Origin: CAZFUY01 sp964522445
Lineage (GTDB): Bacteria > Pseudomonadota > Gammaproteobacteria > SZUA-229
Length of the DNA stretch: 16,359 nt
Direction: 5' to 3'
NCBI GenBank assembly: GCA_964522445.1
Contig: CAZFUY010000073.1
Span: 1 to 16,359 of the forward strand
Both the position numbers and the translations under genes were made by a program. The notes beneath the pieces are model-generated. The model worked only from the letters and a program-made list of their open reading frames with translations, did not search any database and was not told the origin of the DNA. The stretch's first letter is position 1; every line of letters starts with the position of its first letter. Shown in pieces: positions 8,181 to 15,162 of this stretch.

Positions 8181-8280
8181 NNNNNNNNNNNNNNNNNNNN
8201 NNNNNNNNNNNNNNNNNNNNNNNNNNNNNNNNNNNNNNNNNNNNNNNNNNNNNNNNNNNNNNNNNNNNNNNNNNNNNNNN
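8181..8280. other. Assembly gap (100 N)
   Basis: Exactly 100 N, the usual placeholder for a scaffold gap of unknown size. It cuts the minus-strand SDR gene, so any reading frame drawn through it is meaningless. Confidence 0.98.
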
Positions 8281-8873
8281 TGCCCAAGTGAGCCTCGAAT
8301 AAAGGGCAGTAATATTGACTCTGATCTGGACAGGAGAAAAGGTAATAAGCCAAAATTAAGTCTTTTGCCGCTATATATGCCCAGTCGTAGATTAATAAAG
8401 CAGCAACCGATTGAAGCGTGAGCCTGCATATAATCTTCAACAGCCATCATACAGTTCATCATGGAATGGTAACGGTGTGGTTTTCCTCTGGCATTTGCAT
8501 CATTGCGTTGATCTGGATTAGCGACTGCAATACTGCTCAGGTTAACAAAACGGGGAATACGCCATTCAATAGCGTGTTTAACCAGATTAATAGTGGGTTC
8601 AAGGTAGAGTTTTTCAGATTCTTCTGGTTTATGAACAAAGCTTGTCCAGCCGGCGGTGTGACAAATAATATCTATGCCTACAGCCAGGCGATCTATGTAA
8701 TTGGCATCACGTAAATCACCGACACGTACTTCGCCTTTGTAGTCCGGCAGTAGTTTTTCAGGGTCTCGGCAGGCAGCAACAATTTCGATATCAGCATGTT
8801 CAATTGCCATAAGCGTTTCAAGAACATGGCTGCCAACAAAGCCGGTAGCACCTGTGATCAATATTTTAGCGAT
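8281..8873 (-). CDS. NAD(P)-binding SDR / epimerase-dehydratase family protein, truncated by the gap
   Basis: About 200 N-terminal residues of an extended short-chain dehydrogenase are present; families of this type usually have about 300-340, so the last third is in or beyond the gap. The Rossmann nucleotide site (K)ILITGATGFVGSHV is intact, and a VGDLRD acidic turn, HTAG and NLSS segments follow. The catalytic YxxxK is altered: the segment reads Y-H-S-M-M, with Met in place of Lys (Y131 and M135 counting from the TTG at 8861). The rest of the region (AVEDYM, NLRLGIYSG) keeps the family pattern. There is no ATG. A TTG at 8861 would cut off the first beta strand, whereas an ATC at 8873 (8 bases after AGGAAG at 8882-8887) would give M-A-K-I-L-I-T-G, the usual family N-terminus. 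The substrate is unknown. The gene is divergent from the TauE/SafE gene. Confidence 0.8.
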
Positions 8874-8881
8874 TATTATTG

Positions 8882-8887
8882 CTTCCT
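8882..8887 (-). promoter_or_regulatory. Ribosome binding site that bears on the SDR start
   Basis: AGGAAG on the minus strand lies 8 bases before an ATC codon (8873-8871) and 5 bases before an ATA codon (8876-8874), but 20 bases before the TTG at 8861. The spacing favours initiation at the rare ATC or ATA. A sequencing error that removed an ATG is also possible. Confidence 0.4.
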
Positions 8888-8961
8888 ATAGAAATAAATC
8901 AATACAGCTGTATGAGTTACTATTAGAATATAGCGCTTTAATATTATAAAGTGCAGGCATT

Positions 8962-9669
8962 TTGGATTCTCCGCTTACTATTACTCAGGCATTTCTTATC
9001 GGGCTGGTCAGTACATTACATTGTCTGGGCATGTGTGGAGGCATTATGGGGGCGCTTAGCCTTAGCCTGTCCGCTGATATACGCCAGAAAAAATTTACTC
9101 AATTTCAGTTTGTTGCCATTTTCAATATAGGTCGAATTATTAGTTATGTGGCTGCAGGGCTGGTTGCAGGGGCTTTTGGTGTTGAAATACTCAAGGCTCT
9201 GGGGCTGGAAAATGCGCATGGCGTGTTGCGTATTCTCGGCGTTACTTTTATGGTTGCCATAGGTTTTTACCTTGCTGGCTGGTTTCCACAGATGGCACGG
9301 GTAGAGAAAATTGGTCAGCCTGTCTGGAATTTAATTGAACCCATTGCCAGAAAACTGATGCCAATCAATTCATTATCACGTGCATTAGTATACGGTATGG
9401 CCTGGGGGTGGTTGCCCTGCGGGCTGGTTTATGTTGTTTTACTTATGACAGTAACAGCCGGCTCAGCGGTTCAGGGCGCATCTATGATGCTCGCATTTGG
9501 GCTTGGCACACTTCCAACCATGCTATCGGCAGGTATAATGGCAAGCTGGATTCGACGCTTTACCCAGTCTGCAACTACACGTCAGGTTATGGGGTTGCTA
9601 ATTGTTGCTATGGCACTGGCAACACTGTTTATTGGAACTGGTGATGGCCAACATCATCACCATCATTAA
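8962..9669 (+). CDS. Sulfite exporter TauE/SafE family (DsbD_2-like) membrane protein with a His5 tail
   Basis: A 235-residue multi-pass inner-membrane protein with five to six hydrophobic helices. The diagnostic motif HCLGMCGG lies in the first helix region (about 21-28), and WGWLPCGLVY opens the second half (about 149-158). These motifs mark the DsbD_2/TauE-SafE group often found near cytochrome oxidase assembly and metal-handling genes. Transport of metal, thiol or sulfur species has been proposed for the group; the substrate here is unknown. The protein ends GDGQHHHHH, a natural five-histidine tail that could bind metal. The start is the TTG at 8962, with an in-frame ATT just before it and only a weak Shine-Dalgarno; no ATG lies before the first motif. 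The sigma-54 activator begins 28 bases after its stop, which suggests an operon. Confidence 0.85.
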   Translation: MDSPLTITQAFLIGLVSTLHCLGMCGGIMGALSLSLSADIRQKKFTQFQFVAIFNIGRIISYVAAGLVAGAFGVEILKALGLENAHGVLRILGVTFMVAIGFYLAGWFPQMARVEKIGQPVWNLIEPIARKLMPINSLSRALVYGMAWGWLPCGLVYVVLLMTVTAGSAVQGASMMLAFGLGTLPTMLSAGIMASWIRRFTQSATTRQVMGLLIVAMALATLFIGTGDGQHHHHH

Positions 9670-9697
9670 TAAAATGTAACTATTCAGGTTTTTGGAT

Positions 9698-10639
9698 ATG
9701 AATGCTTTTAAAAATCTTATTGGTCAATCTGCTGAAATTCAGGCGGTCATTCGTTCTGCACAAATTGTTGCTGCCACCGATGTTACAGTGCTAATTGAAG
9801 GTGATACAGGTACTGGCAAAGAGCTAATGGCAAAAGCGATTCATATGTGCAGTAATCGTGTAGATAAGAAATTCATTACACTTAATTGTGCGGCCTTACC
9901 TGAAGCATTGGCTGAATCAGAATTATTTGGTCATAAAAAAGGTGCATTTACAGGTGCTATCACTGACCAGCCCGGTTATGCAAAACAGGCTGAAGGCGGC
10001 ACACTATTTCTTGATGAAATCAGTGAACTGTCTTTATCTGTTCAGGCAAAGCTTTTGCGTTTTATTGAATACGGTGAGTGTCAGAGGGTGGGGGATTCAA
10101 ATCCTCAACGTGTAGATGTGCGGTTAATTGCCGCATCAAATTGTGATTTAAGAAAGCATGTTAAAGATGGCCTTTTTCGTGAAGACTTATATTACCGATT
10201 AAAAGTTGTTCCTTTAGAGCTGCCTACTTTGCAGCAACGCAGTAAAGATATTTGTATTTTGGCAGAATATTTTATTAATGACTTTTCCAGTCAGCATAAA
10301 TTGCCAAAACCTGAATTAACCAAAGCAGCAATAAAGCAGATAGAATCCTATAGCTGGCCCGGTAATGTGCGAGAGTTGCGCAATATGTGCGAACGTCTTG
10401 TTGTTTTGTTACCCGGGCAGAAAATTACAGAGAAAAACCTGCCGCTGGAAACACAGGTTAAAGCAAAAGAAAGCAAAGGCTTTGTATTGCCAAGTGAAGG
10501 TATTGATCTGGAATATCTTGAAAATGATCTTATGCGTCAGGCATTAGATGCCACCAAAGGCAATAAAAGTCGTGCTGCGAGATTATTGGGTATTAGTCGA
10601 GATGCGTTTTTATATCGCCTGAAAACTCGGCCTATTTAA
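9698..10639 (+). CDS. Sigma-54-dependent transcriptional activator, AAA+ and Fis-type HTH only
   Basis: About 313 residues. The protein goes straight into the sigma-54 interaction AAA+ domain: Walker A GDTGTGKE (35-42), the sigma-54 contact loop GAFTGA (82-87), Walker B GGTLFLDE (100-107), and the sensor II/WPGNVRELRN segment. A Fis-type helix-turn-helix ends the protein (about 285-310). It has no N-terminal receiver, PAS or GAF domain, so like PspF it must be controlled by a partner protein, by expression level, or not at all. I prefer the ATG at 9698 (AGG 9 bases upstream) over a TTG two codons earlier. It is probably co-transcribed with the TauE/SafE gene 28 bases upstream. No -24/-12 promoter was found in the window that would reveal its target. 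Confidence 0.92.
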   Translation: MNAFKNLIGQSAEIQAVIRSAQIVAATDVTVLIEGDTGTGKELMAKAIHMCSNRVDKKFITLNCAALPEALAESELFGHKKGAFTGAITDQPGYAKQAEGGTLFLDEISELSLSVQAKLLRFIEYGECQRVGDSNPQRVDVRLIAASNCDLRKHVKDGLFREDLYYRLKVVPLELPTLQQRSKDICILAEYFINDFSSQHKLPKPELTKAAIKQIESYSWPGNVRELRNMCERLVVLLPGQKITEKNLPLETQVKAKESKGFVLPSEGIDLEYLENDLMRQALDATKGNKSRAARLLGISRDAFLYRLKTRPI

Positions 10640-10670
10640 AATAGTTGTAAGTTGTCGTTATAAAAAGACA

Positions 10671-10700
10671 TGTCATCCTGAGTAATAGTCGAAGGGATTT
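10671..10700. repeat. Dispersed repeat, degenerate copy
   Basis: TGTCATCCTGAG...GTCGAAGGGATTT resembles the repeat at the right end of the window (16332-16359): both open TGTCATCC, share the GAG and AGTCGA...GGGAT blocks, and contain the short inverted arms ATCC/GGAT. This is a widespread type of short intergenic repeat. A second element, GAGATCTTTGCGAC (about 10717-10730), resembles the MITE terminus at 7942 and may belong to the same remnant. Confidence 0.5.
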
Positions 10701-10866
10701 GAACTTTATGGCATCAGAGATCTTTGCGACTAAATTGCCATTTTCCATTCTAAATTTATAGCTAATTGAGTTTTTAGTTATCCCTTAAAATTTTATCAAA
10801 CAGACAGAACAGCTAATAGTGTGACTAATTATAGGCTTTTCGAATAAACTGCTACACATTAATTAC

Positions 10867-10894
10867 TTGTCATCATACAATTTGCTGCTATAAA
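10867..10894 (+). promoter_or_regulatory. Sigma-70 type promoter for the SPOR-HAD unit
   Basis: TTGTCA (10867-10872, 5 of 6 to the -35 consensus) and TATAAA (10889-10894) are separated by 16 bases. A start near 10901 would leave a leader of about 27 bases with AAGG before the ATG at 10928. Confidence 0.5.
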
Positions 10895-10927
10895 TACATC
10901 GATATAAATAGTCTAACAAGGCATAAG

Positions 10928-11815
10928 ATGACCCCCTACGTAATCGATAATAAAAAACGCCAGGAATACTTTTTATTTCTTCTTCTTTTTACTGTTATTA
11001 GTTTTCTACTGGGCTATTTTTTTGGTTATCAAAATGGCCAGTCTACAGCAAAAGACACCATCGTAGCTGAGCAGCCTGTTCCTGCTAACATAGTAAAAAT
11101 GCAAATAATTAAAACGCCGGATACTAAAGAAAATAGCAAAAAAGAACTTCAGAAAGATAAAAAACAGAAGCCTGCTAAATCGACGGATAAAAAAGTTAAG
11201 TCAGATAAAAGAAATAATAAGAAGAAGGTAAAAAAAGAAAAAGCAAAGCCAAAGGAAAAATCTAAGCCTAAGCCAAAAACTGCAAAATTAGAAAAGTCCA
11301 AAAAGGCAATAAAAAAGACTGTTAAGGCAGAGCCTAAAGCTAAACGGATTATTAAAAATAAACAGATTGTAGAAAAATCTAAAAAAACTGATGTTAAGAA
11401 AATAGCAGCAGCCGTAACAAATGAGCAGGCCACACAGTTAAAGCAGCCGCTAATCAATAGCAATGTTCAGGGCAAAGATACTTTAAAGATGGATAAGCCG
11501 CTAATAGTAAGTGAAAACTCAAATAAAAAAACTGAGCAAACAGCAGGTTCTGATAATAAGCCTGTTAAAGAAAAGACAGCAGGTTATTCAGTTCAGGCGG
11601 GTATGTTCGCTAAGGCGGAGAATGCAGGAAAATATGCCGATAAGTTAAAAGACAGTGGTTTTGATGCTTTTGTTGTTGATTTTATTTCTACCAGTGGCAA
11701 GCAAAAATACAATGTGCGTTTTGGGCAGTTTTCACAGCGTAAAGATGCTTACAATAAAATGTTAGAATATAAACAGTTATTTACTACGCCTGCTTACATC
11801 GTAATTAACAAGTGA
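10928..11815 (+). CDS. SPOR-domain membrane protein with Lys-rich linker
   Basis: A 295-residue bitopic inner-membrane protein. Residues 1-13 are cytoplasmic, one helix spans about 14-34, and a very Lys-, Ala- and Pro-rich periplasmic linker covers about 60-170. A further disordered stretch leads to a SPOR domain at 219-295 (GYSVQAGMFAKAENA...KYNVRFGQF...AYIVINK). SPOR domains bind peptidoglycan stripped of stem peptides at the division septum, so a role in cell division or cell-wall remodelling is likely (compare FtsN and DedD), though the exact orthologue cannot be named. The layout (short N-terminus, helix, charged linker, terminal SPOR) is typical. AAGG lies about 7 bases before the ATG. 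The HAD phosphatase begins 9 bases after its stop codon. Confidence 0.88.
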   Translation: MTPYVIDNKKRQEYFLFLLLFTVISFLLGYFFGYQNGQSTAKDTIVAEQPVPANIVKMQIIKTPDTKENSKKELQKDKKQKPAKSTDKKVKSDKRNNKKKVKKEKAKPKEKSKPKPKTAKLEKSKKAIKKTVKAEPKAKRIIKNKQIVEKSKKTDVKKIAAAVTNEQATQLKQPLINSNVQGKDTLKMDKPLIVSENSNKKTEQTAGSDNKPVKEKTAGYSVQAGMFAKAENAGKYADKLKDSGFDAFVVDFISTSGKQKYNVRFGQFSQRKDAYNKMLEYKQLFTTPAYIVINK

Positions 11816-11824
11816 TCCCCGTTA

Positions 11825-12520
11825 GTGATACTGGCATCTCAAATAAAATTATTAACCATTGACCTGGATGACACGCTCTGGCCCTGCATGCCAACCATAA
11901 TGCATGCAGAACGCACCAGTTATGCCTGGTTGCAACAACATCTTCCTGAAATTACCCATGCTTATACTCTTGATGATTTACGTGATAAACGTAAACAGCT
12001 TATGTTGCAGCAGCCAGAATTAATGAATGATTTATCTGAAGCACGGCGTGCTCACTTTCGTCAGCTATCAGATGAAATGGGCTATGATCAGCAATGGATT
12101 GAAGAAGGTTTTAAAGTTTTTCATAATGCCCGACAACAGGTTACGTTTTATGAAGATATCTTGCCCGCACTTAAAAAATTAAAACAAAAATTTATGCTGG
12201 TTGCCTTAACCAATGGAAATGCAGTAATTGACAGAGTAGGTTTAGGCGATTACTTTGAGCTGCAAATCAGTGCTGCTGATGTATCTGCTGCAAAACCTGA
12301 TCCAGCCATGTTTATTGAAGCTATGAATAAAATGGCTATTGCTGCGGATCAAACGCTGCATATAGGCGATCATGCAAATCATGATATCTATGGTGCGCGA
12401 AATGCGGGTATAGGTTCAGTCTGGGTGAATCGGCATAAACAAATATGGGCAGAAAAGACTTTTTCAGCCGATTATGAGGTTAATGATTTGTTTGGGGTAG
12501 TTGAATTATTAGGTCTTTGA
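11825..12520 (+). CDS. HAD-superfamily phosphatase, YigB-like
   Basis: A 231-residue soluble haloacid-dehalogenase-type hydrolase, near the 238 residues of E. coli YigB (FMN phosphatase). Motif I is DLDDT with nucleophile D13 and acid/base D15, motif II is T129 in LTNGN, motif III is K157 in AAKPDP, and motif IV is GDHANHD (181-187). A helical cap lies between motifs I and II (about 22-105). It should dephosphorylate a small metabolite; FMN is the best guess from the YigB resemblance but is not proven. The start is a GTG at 11825, 9 bases after the SPOR gene stop, with no in-frame ATG before motif I, so translational coupling with the upstream gene is likely. Confidence 0.87.
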   Translation: MILASQIKLLTIDLDDTLWPCMPTIMHAERTSYAWLQQHLPEITHAYTLDDLRDKRKQLMLQQPELMNDLSEARRAHFRQLSDEMGYDQQWIEEGFKVFHNARQQVTFYEDILPALKKLKQKFMLVALTNGNAVIDRVGLGDYFELQISAADVSAAKPDPAMFIEAMNKMAIAADQTLHIGDHANHDIYGARNAGIGSVWVNRHKQIWAEKTFSADYEVNDLFGVVELLGL

Positions 12521-12602
12521 GACAAAGCTCCATTAGCCTGTAAATAGGCTGATAAAGACCTTTCTGTCTGCGTCAGATCATTTATTCTATAAAAACTCTG
12601 GC

Positions 12603-12626
12603 ATCTCTATGTCTCTATGTCTCTGT
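12603..12626. repeat. Three tandem 8-mers upstream of aroG
   Basis: ATCTCTAT, GTCTCTAT and GTCTCTGT lie in a row and are followed by GGCGAGAGATTT, giving a TCTC/GAGA dyad. Similar CTCTGTGTCTCTGTGG stretches occur as dispersed intergenic repeats in other bacteria (from memory). A TATAAT box (12653-12658) follows and may be the aroG -10, but no good -35 is placed before it. Confidence 0.35.
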
Positions 12627-12695
12627 GGCGAGAGATTTCCATATTTTTCCTATATAATGCCTGTCCTTATAATTATTTAAACACGTTAAAGATTC

Positions 12696-13754
12696 ATGAA
12701 GTACAAGACTGACGACATACATATTTCAGGCATGCAGGAAGTAATTCCACCAGAGGAATTGCATCGTGAATATCCGCTGACTGATCAGGCGTCTGACACG
12801 GTGTATCACACCCGCCAGGCAATTCATGAAATTTTAACGGGCAAAGATGATCGTTTACTGGTTATTGCCGGTCCCTGTTCAATACATGATCCCAAAGCAG
12901 CACGAGAATATGCAGAGCGTCTTAAAGCATTAAAAGATGAAATGGCAGATGATTTGTGTATTGTTATGCGAGTCTATTTTGAGAAGCCACGTACAACTGT
13001 TGGCTGGAAAGGGTTAATTAATGATCCCCATCTGGATGATAGTTTTAATATTAATCATGGCTTAAGACAGGCACGCAGTTTATTGCTGGATATTGCAGAA
13101 ATGGGTGTGCCAGCAGGTACAGAATTTCTGGATTTAATTAGCCCACAATATATTGCTGACCTGGTAAGTTGGGGTGCTATAGGCGCACGTACCACAGAAA
13201 GTCAGGGGCATCGTGAACTGGCTTCCGGTTTGTCATGTCCGGTTGGTTTTAAAAATGGTACAAACGGTGGTTTAAGAATAGCCACTGACGCGATTCAGGC
13301 TGCATCACGTCCGCATGTATTTATGTCACTGACCAAACAGGGGCACTCTGCTATTTTTTCTACTACGGGCAATAAAGACTGCCATATTATTTTGCGTGGC
13401 GGAAAACAGCCTAACTATGATGCAGAGAGTGTAAATAAAGCGGCACAGCAGCTTGAGAAAGCCAACCTGAATAACAAAATTATGATTGATTGCTCTCATG
13501 CAAATAGCGGCAAAGACCATACAAAGCAGGCGGATGTCTGTCGTGATATTGCAGGCCAGATTAGCAATGGCGATTCACGAATTTTTGGCATTATGCTGGA
13601 AAGCCATCTGGTCGCTGGTCGTCAGAATATTGTTGAAGGCGAAGATTTAATATATGGCCAAAGCATTACCGATGCCTGTATCGACTGGAGTGAAACAGAA
13701 GTCTTGATAAAAGAAATGGCAGAAGCAGTAAAAGCCAGAAGAAAAAATCAATGA
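12696..13754 (+). CDS. aroG: 3-deoxy-7-phosphoheptulonate synthase (DAHP synthase), AroG type
   Basis: A 352-residue class I DAHP synthase that condenses phosphoenolpyruvate and erythrose 4-phosphate, the first step of the shikimate pathway to aromatic amino acids. It aligns with E. coli AroG without gaps through the active site, keeping the same numbers: metal ligands C61, H268, E302 and D326, and phosphate-binding R92 and K97 in the KPRTTVGWKG segment. Residues tied to phenylalanine inhibition in AroG (P150, S180, F209, S211) are also present, so a Phe-sensitive isozyme is the best call over the Tyr-sensitive AroF. The start matches the AroG N-terminus (MKYKTDDIHI versus MNYQNDDLRI), although the Shine-Dalgarno is weak. 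It is convergent with ispG. I see no leader peptide or TyrR box upstream. Confidence 0.96.
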   Translation: MKYKTDDIHISGMQEVIPPEELHREYPLTDQASDTVYHTRQAIHEILTGKDDRLLVIAGPCSIHDPKAAREYAERLKALKDEMADDLCIVMRVYFEKPRTTVGWKGLINDPHLDDSFNINHGLRQARSLLLDIAEMGVPAGTEFLDLISPQYIADLVSWGAIGARTTESQGHRELASGLSCPVGFKNGTNGGLRIATDAIQAASRPHVFMSLTKQGHSAIFSTTGNKDCHIILRGGKQPNYDAESVNKAAQQLEKANLNNKIMIDCSHANSGKDHTKQADVCRDIAGQISNGDSRIFGIMLESHLVAGRQNIVEGEDLIYGQSITDACIDWSETEVLIKEMAEAVKARRKNQ

Positions 13755-13761
13755 CAGCTGA

Positions 13762-13784
13762 TGTAGGAGCGGCTTTAGCCGCGA
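13762..13784. repeat. Single REP hairpin between aroG and ispG
   Basis: TGTAGGAGCGGCTTTAGCCGCGA has the GTAGGAGC head and perfect 6-bp GCGGCT/AGCCGC stem of gammaproteobacterial REP sequences, placed between two convergent genes. It may stabilise the 3' ends of both mRNAs. No T run is adjacent, so simple intrinsic termination is not shown. No RAYT transposase is in the window. Confidence 0.8.
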
Positions 13785-13827
13785 TATCTGCTTAAACCTG
13801 AAAAATCAGTATGTATAAAATACTGCG

Positions 13828-15060
13828 CTAGTGTTTTTTATAATTTCTTTCTATGTACTGGTCCAGCAATTGCTGAAACTCCTCAGCAATATAATCTCCC
13901 TTTAAAGTAACCGTTTTCTCACCATCTTCATAAACAGGTGCAACGGGTGTTTCACCCGTGCCGGGTAAGCTAATGCCAATATTGGCGTGTTTACTTTCAC
14001 CTGGGCCATTTACCACACAGCCCATAACAGCTACCGACATATTTTCAACGCCCTGATATCTCTGTTCCCATTCGGGCATTTTTTCGCGCAGATAGTTTTG
14101 AACTTTTTCTGCCAGTTTCTGAAAATAAGTACTGCTGGTGCGACCACAGCCAGGACATGCAGTTACCAGAGGAACAAAGGCACGAAGCCCCATTGTCTGT
14201 AAAATTTCCTGAGCAACAATGACTTCTTTTGTGCGAGCTGCACCGGGGTCAGGTGTCAGTGAAATACGAATGGTGTCGCCAATGCCTTCGTGTAATAGAA
14301 TGGAAAGTGCGGCGGTAGAGGCAACAATGCCTTTTGATCCCATGCCCGCTTCAGTTAAACCTAGGTGTAATGCGTAATCACAACGTTTTGCCATTTCACG
14401 ATAAACAATAACCAGATCCTGTACGTCTGACATTTTGCAGGAGAGAATAATTTTATCTTTAGCAAGGCCAATATTTTCGGCCTGGATAGCACTATCGATA
14501 GCTGAGCGAATGACTGTTTCAAACATTATATTTTTGGGGTCTTCAGGGTTAGCCTGTCTGGCATTTTCATCCATTAATTTTGCCAGTAATTCCTGATCCA
14601 TACTGCCCCAGTTAACACCAATGCGTACAGGTTTGTTATATTTAATGGCTAATTCGATCATGGTGGCAAATTGCTCATCACGTTTTTTGCCACGTCCTAC
14701 ATTGCCAGGGTTAATGCGATATTTATCCAGTGCCTGAGCACACTCAGGAAATTGGGTGAGTAACTTGTGACCATTAAAATGAAAGTCGCCTACAACAGGT
14801 ACGTTAATTCCCATATGTAGCAGACGTTTTTTAATGCCTGCTACATTGGCTGCTGCTTCTGCTGTGTTTACGGTGATGCGAACCATTTCAGAGCCAGTGG
14901 CTGCCAGTTCTGCAATTTGTTCAGCTGTGGCAATTTCGTCAGCCGTATCTGTATTGGTCATGGATTGCACAATAACAGGGGCATTGCCGCCAACAATAAT
15001 ATTGCCCACTTTTACCGCTACTGATTTACGTCTGGATTTAAAAGGAAATGGAAAGCTCAT
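13828..15060 (-). CDS. ispG: 4-hydroxy-3-methylbut-2-enyl diphosphate synthase (IspG/GcpE)
   Basis: A 410-residue cytoplasmic iron-sulfur enzyme of the MEP isoprenoid pathway that reductively opens methylerythritol cyclodiphosphate to HMBPP. The N-terminal TIM-barrel carries VQSMTNTDT (31-39) and the RINPGNVG segment (115-122). The [4Fe-4S] ligands are C302 and C305 (CPGCGRT), C348 (MGCVVNGPGES) and E355. The gap between C305 and C348 is 43 residues, against 32 in E. coli, and the protein is longer than E. coli's 372; this fits the longer form known in several other proteobacteria. It starts at an ATG with only a weak Shine-Dalgarno. It is convergent with aroG and divergent from the NAD-kinase-like gene; the rodZ and hisS neighbours seen in many gammaproteobacteria are not beside it. 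Confidence 0.97.
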   Translation of the reverse strand: MSFPFPFKSRRKSVAVKVGNIIVGGNAPVIVQSMTNTDTADEIATAEQIAELAATGSEMVRITVNTAEAAANVAGIKKRLLHMGINVPVVGDFHFNGHKLLTQFPECAQALDKYRINPGNVGRGKKRDEQFATMIELAIKYNKPVRIGVNWGSMDQELLAKLMDENARQANPEDPKNIMFETVIRSAIDSAIQAENIGLAKDKIILSCKMSDVQDLVIVYREMAKRCDYALHLGLTEAGMGSKGIVASTAALSILLHEGIGDTIRISLTPDPGAARTKEVIVAQEILQTMGLRAFVPLVTACPGCGRTSSTYFQKLAEKVQNYLREKMPEWEQRYQGVENMSVAVMGCVVNGPGESKHANIGISLPGTGETPVAPVYEDGEKTVTLKGDYIAEEFQQLLDQYIERNYKKH

Positions 15061-15162
15061 TTATATGCTTCGATGCTATTGAAATAGGCGCTTATAATAG
15101 CACTATATGTTAAATTTCATAAATCACATGCACTACTTTTATAACATGAGCAGGGTTATCAC
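15061..15162. promoter_or_regulatory. Divergent control region between ispG and the NAD-kinase-like gene
   Basis: A short A+T-rich spacer that must hold promoters for both directions. A TATAAT (15093-15098) on the + strand is the best -10 candidate for the right-hand gene, with no strong -35 at 16-18 bases. I cannot place the ispG promoter reliably. Confidence 0.3.

Noticed and set aside
8175..8861. Complete minus-strand gene of 228 codons running through the N block to a stop at 8175
   Set aside because: The 100 N are a placeholder of unknown length, so the frame and the stop left of the gap are not reliable. Only the part from 8281 rightward is supported.
9291..9520. TGGCAC sequences as sigma-54 -24 boxes
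   Set aside because: They lie inside the TauE/SafE coding region and lack a TTGCW element at the right distance.
9408..9644. Plus-strand 78-codon frame inside the TauE/SafE gene
   Set aside because: It is in another frame of a clearly conserved membrane protein and has no recognisable features.
11149..11463. Minus-strand 104-codon frame rich in Phe and Leu
   Set aside because: It is the antisense shadow of the A-rich Lys linker of the SPOR gene; TTT/CTT runs mimic a membrane protein.
12535..12550. AGCCT/AGGCT hairpin as a terminator for the HAD gene
   Set aside because: The stem is only 5 bp and no T run follows.
12521..12695. Attenuator leader peptide or TyrR box for aroG
   Set aside because: No short ORF with clustered Phe codons and no TGTAAA-N6-TTTACA palindrome is present.
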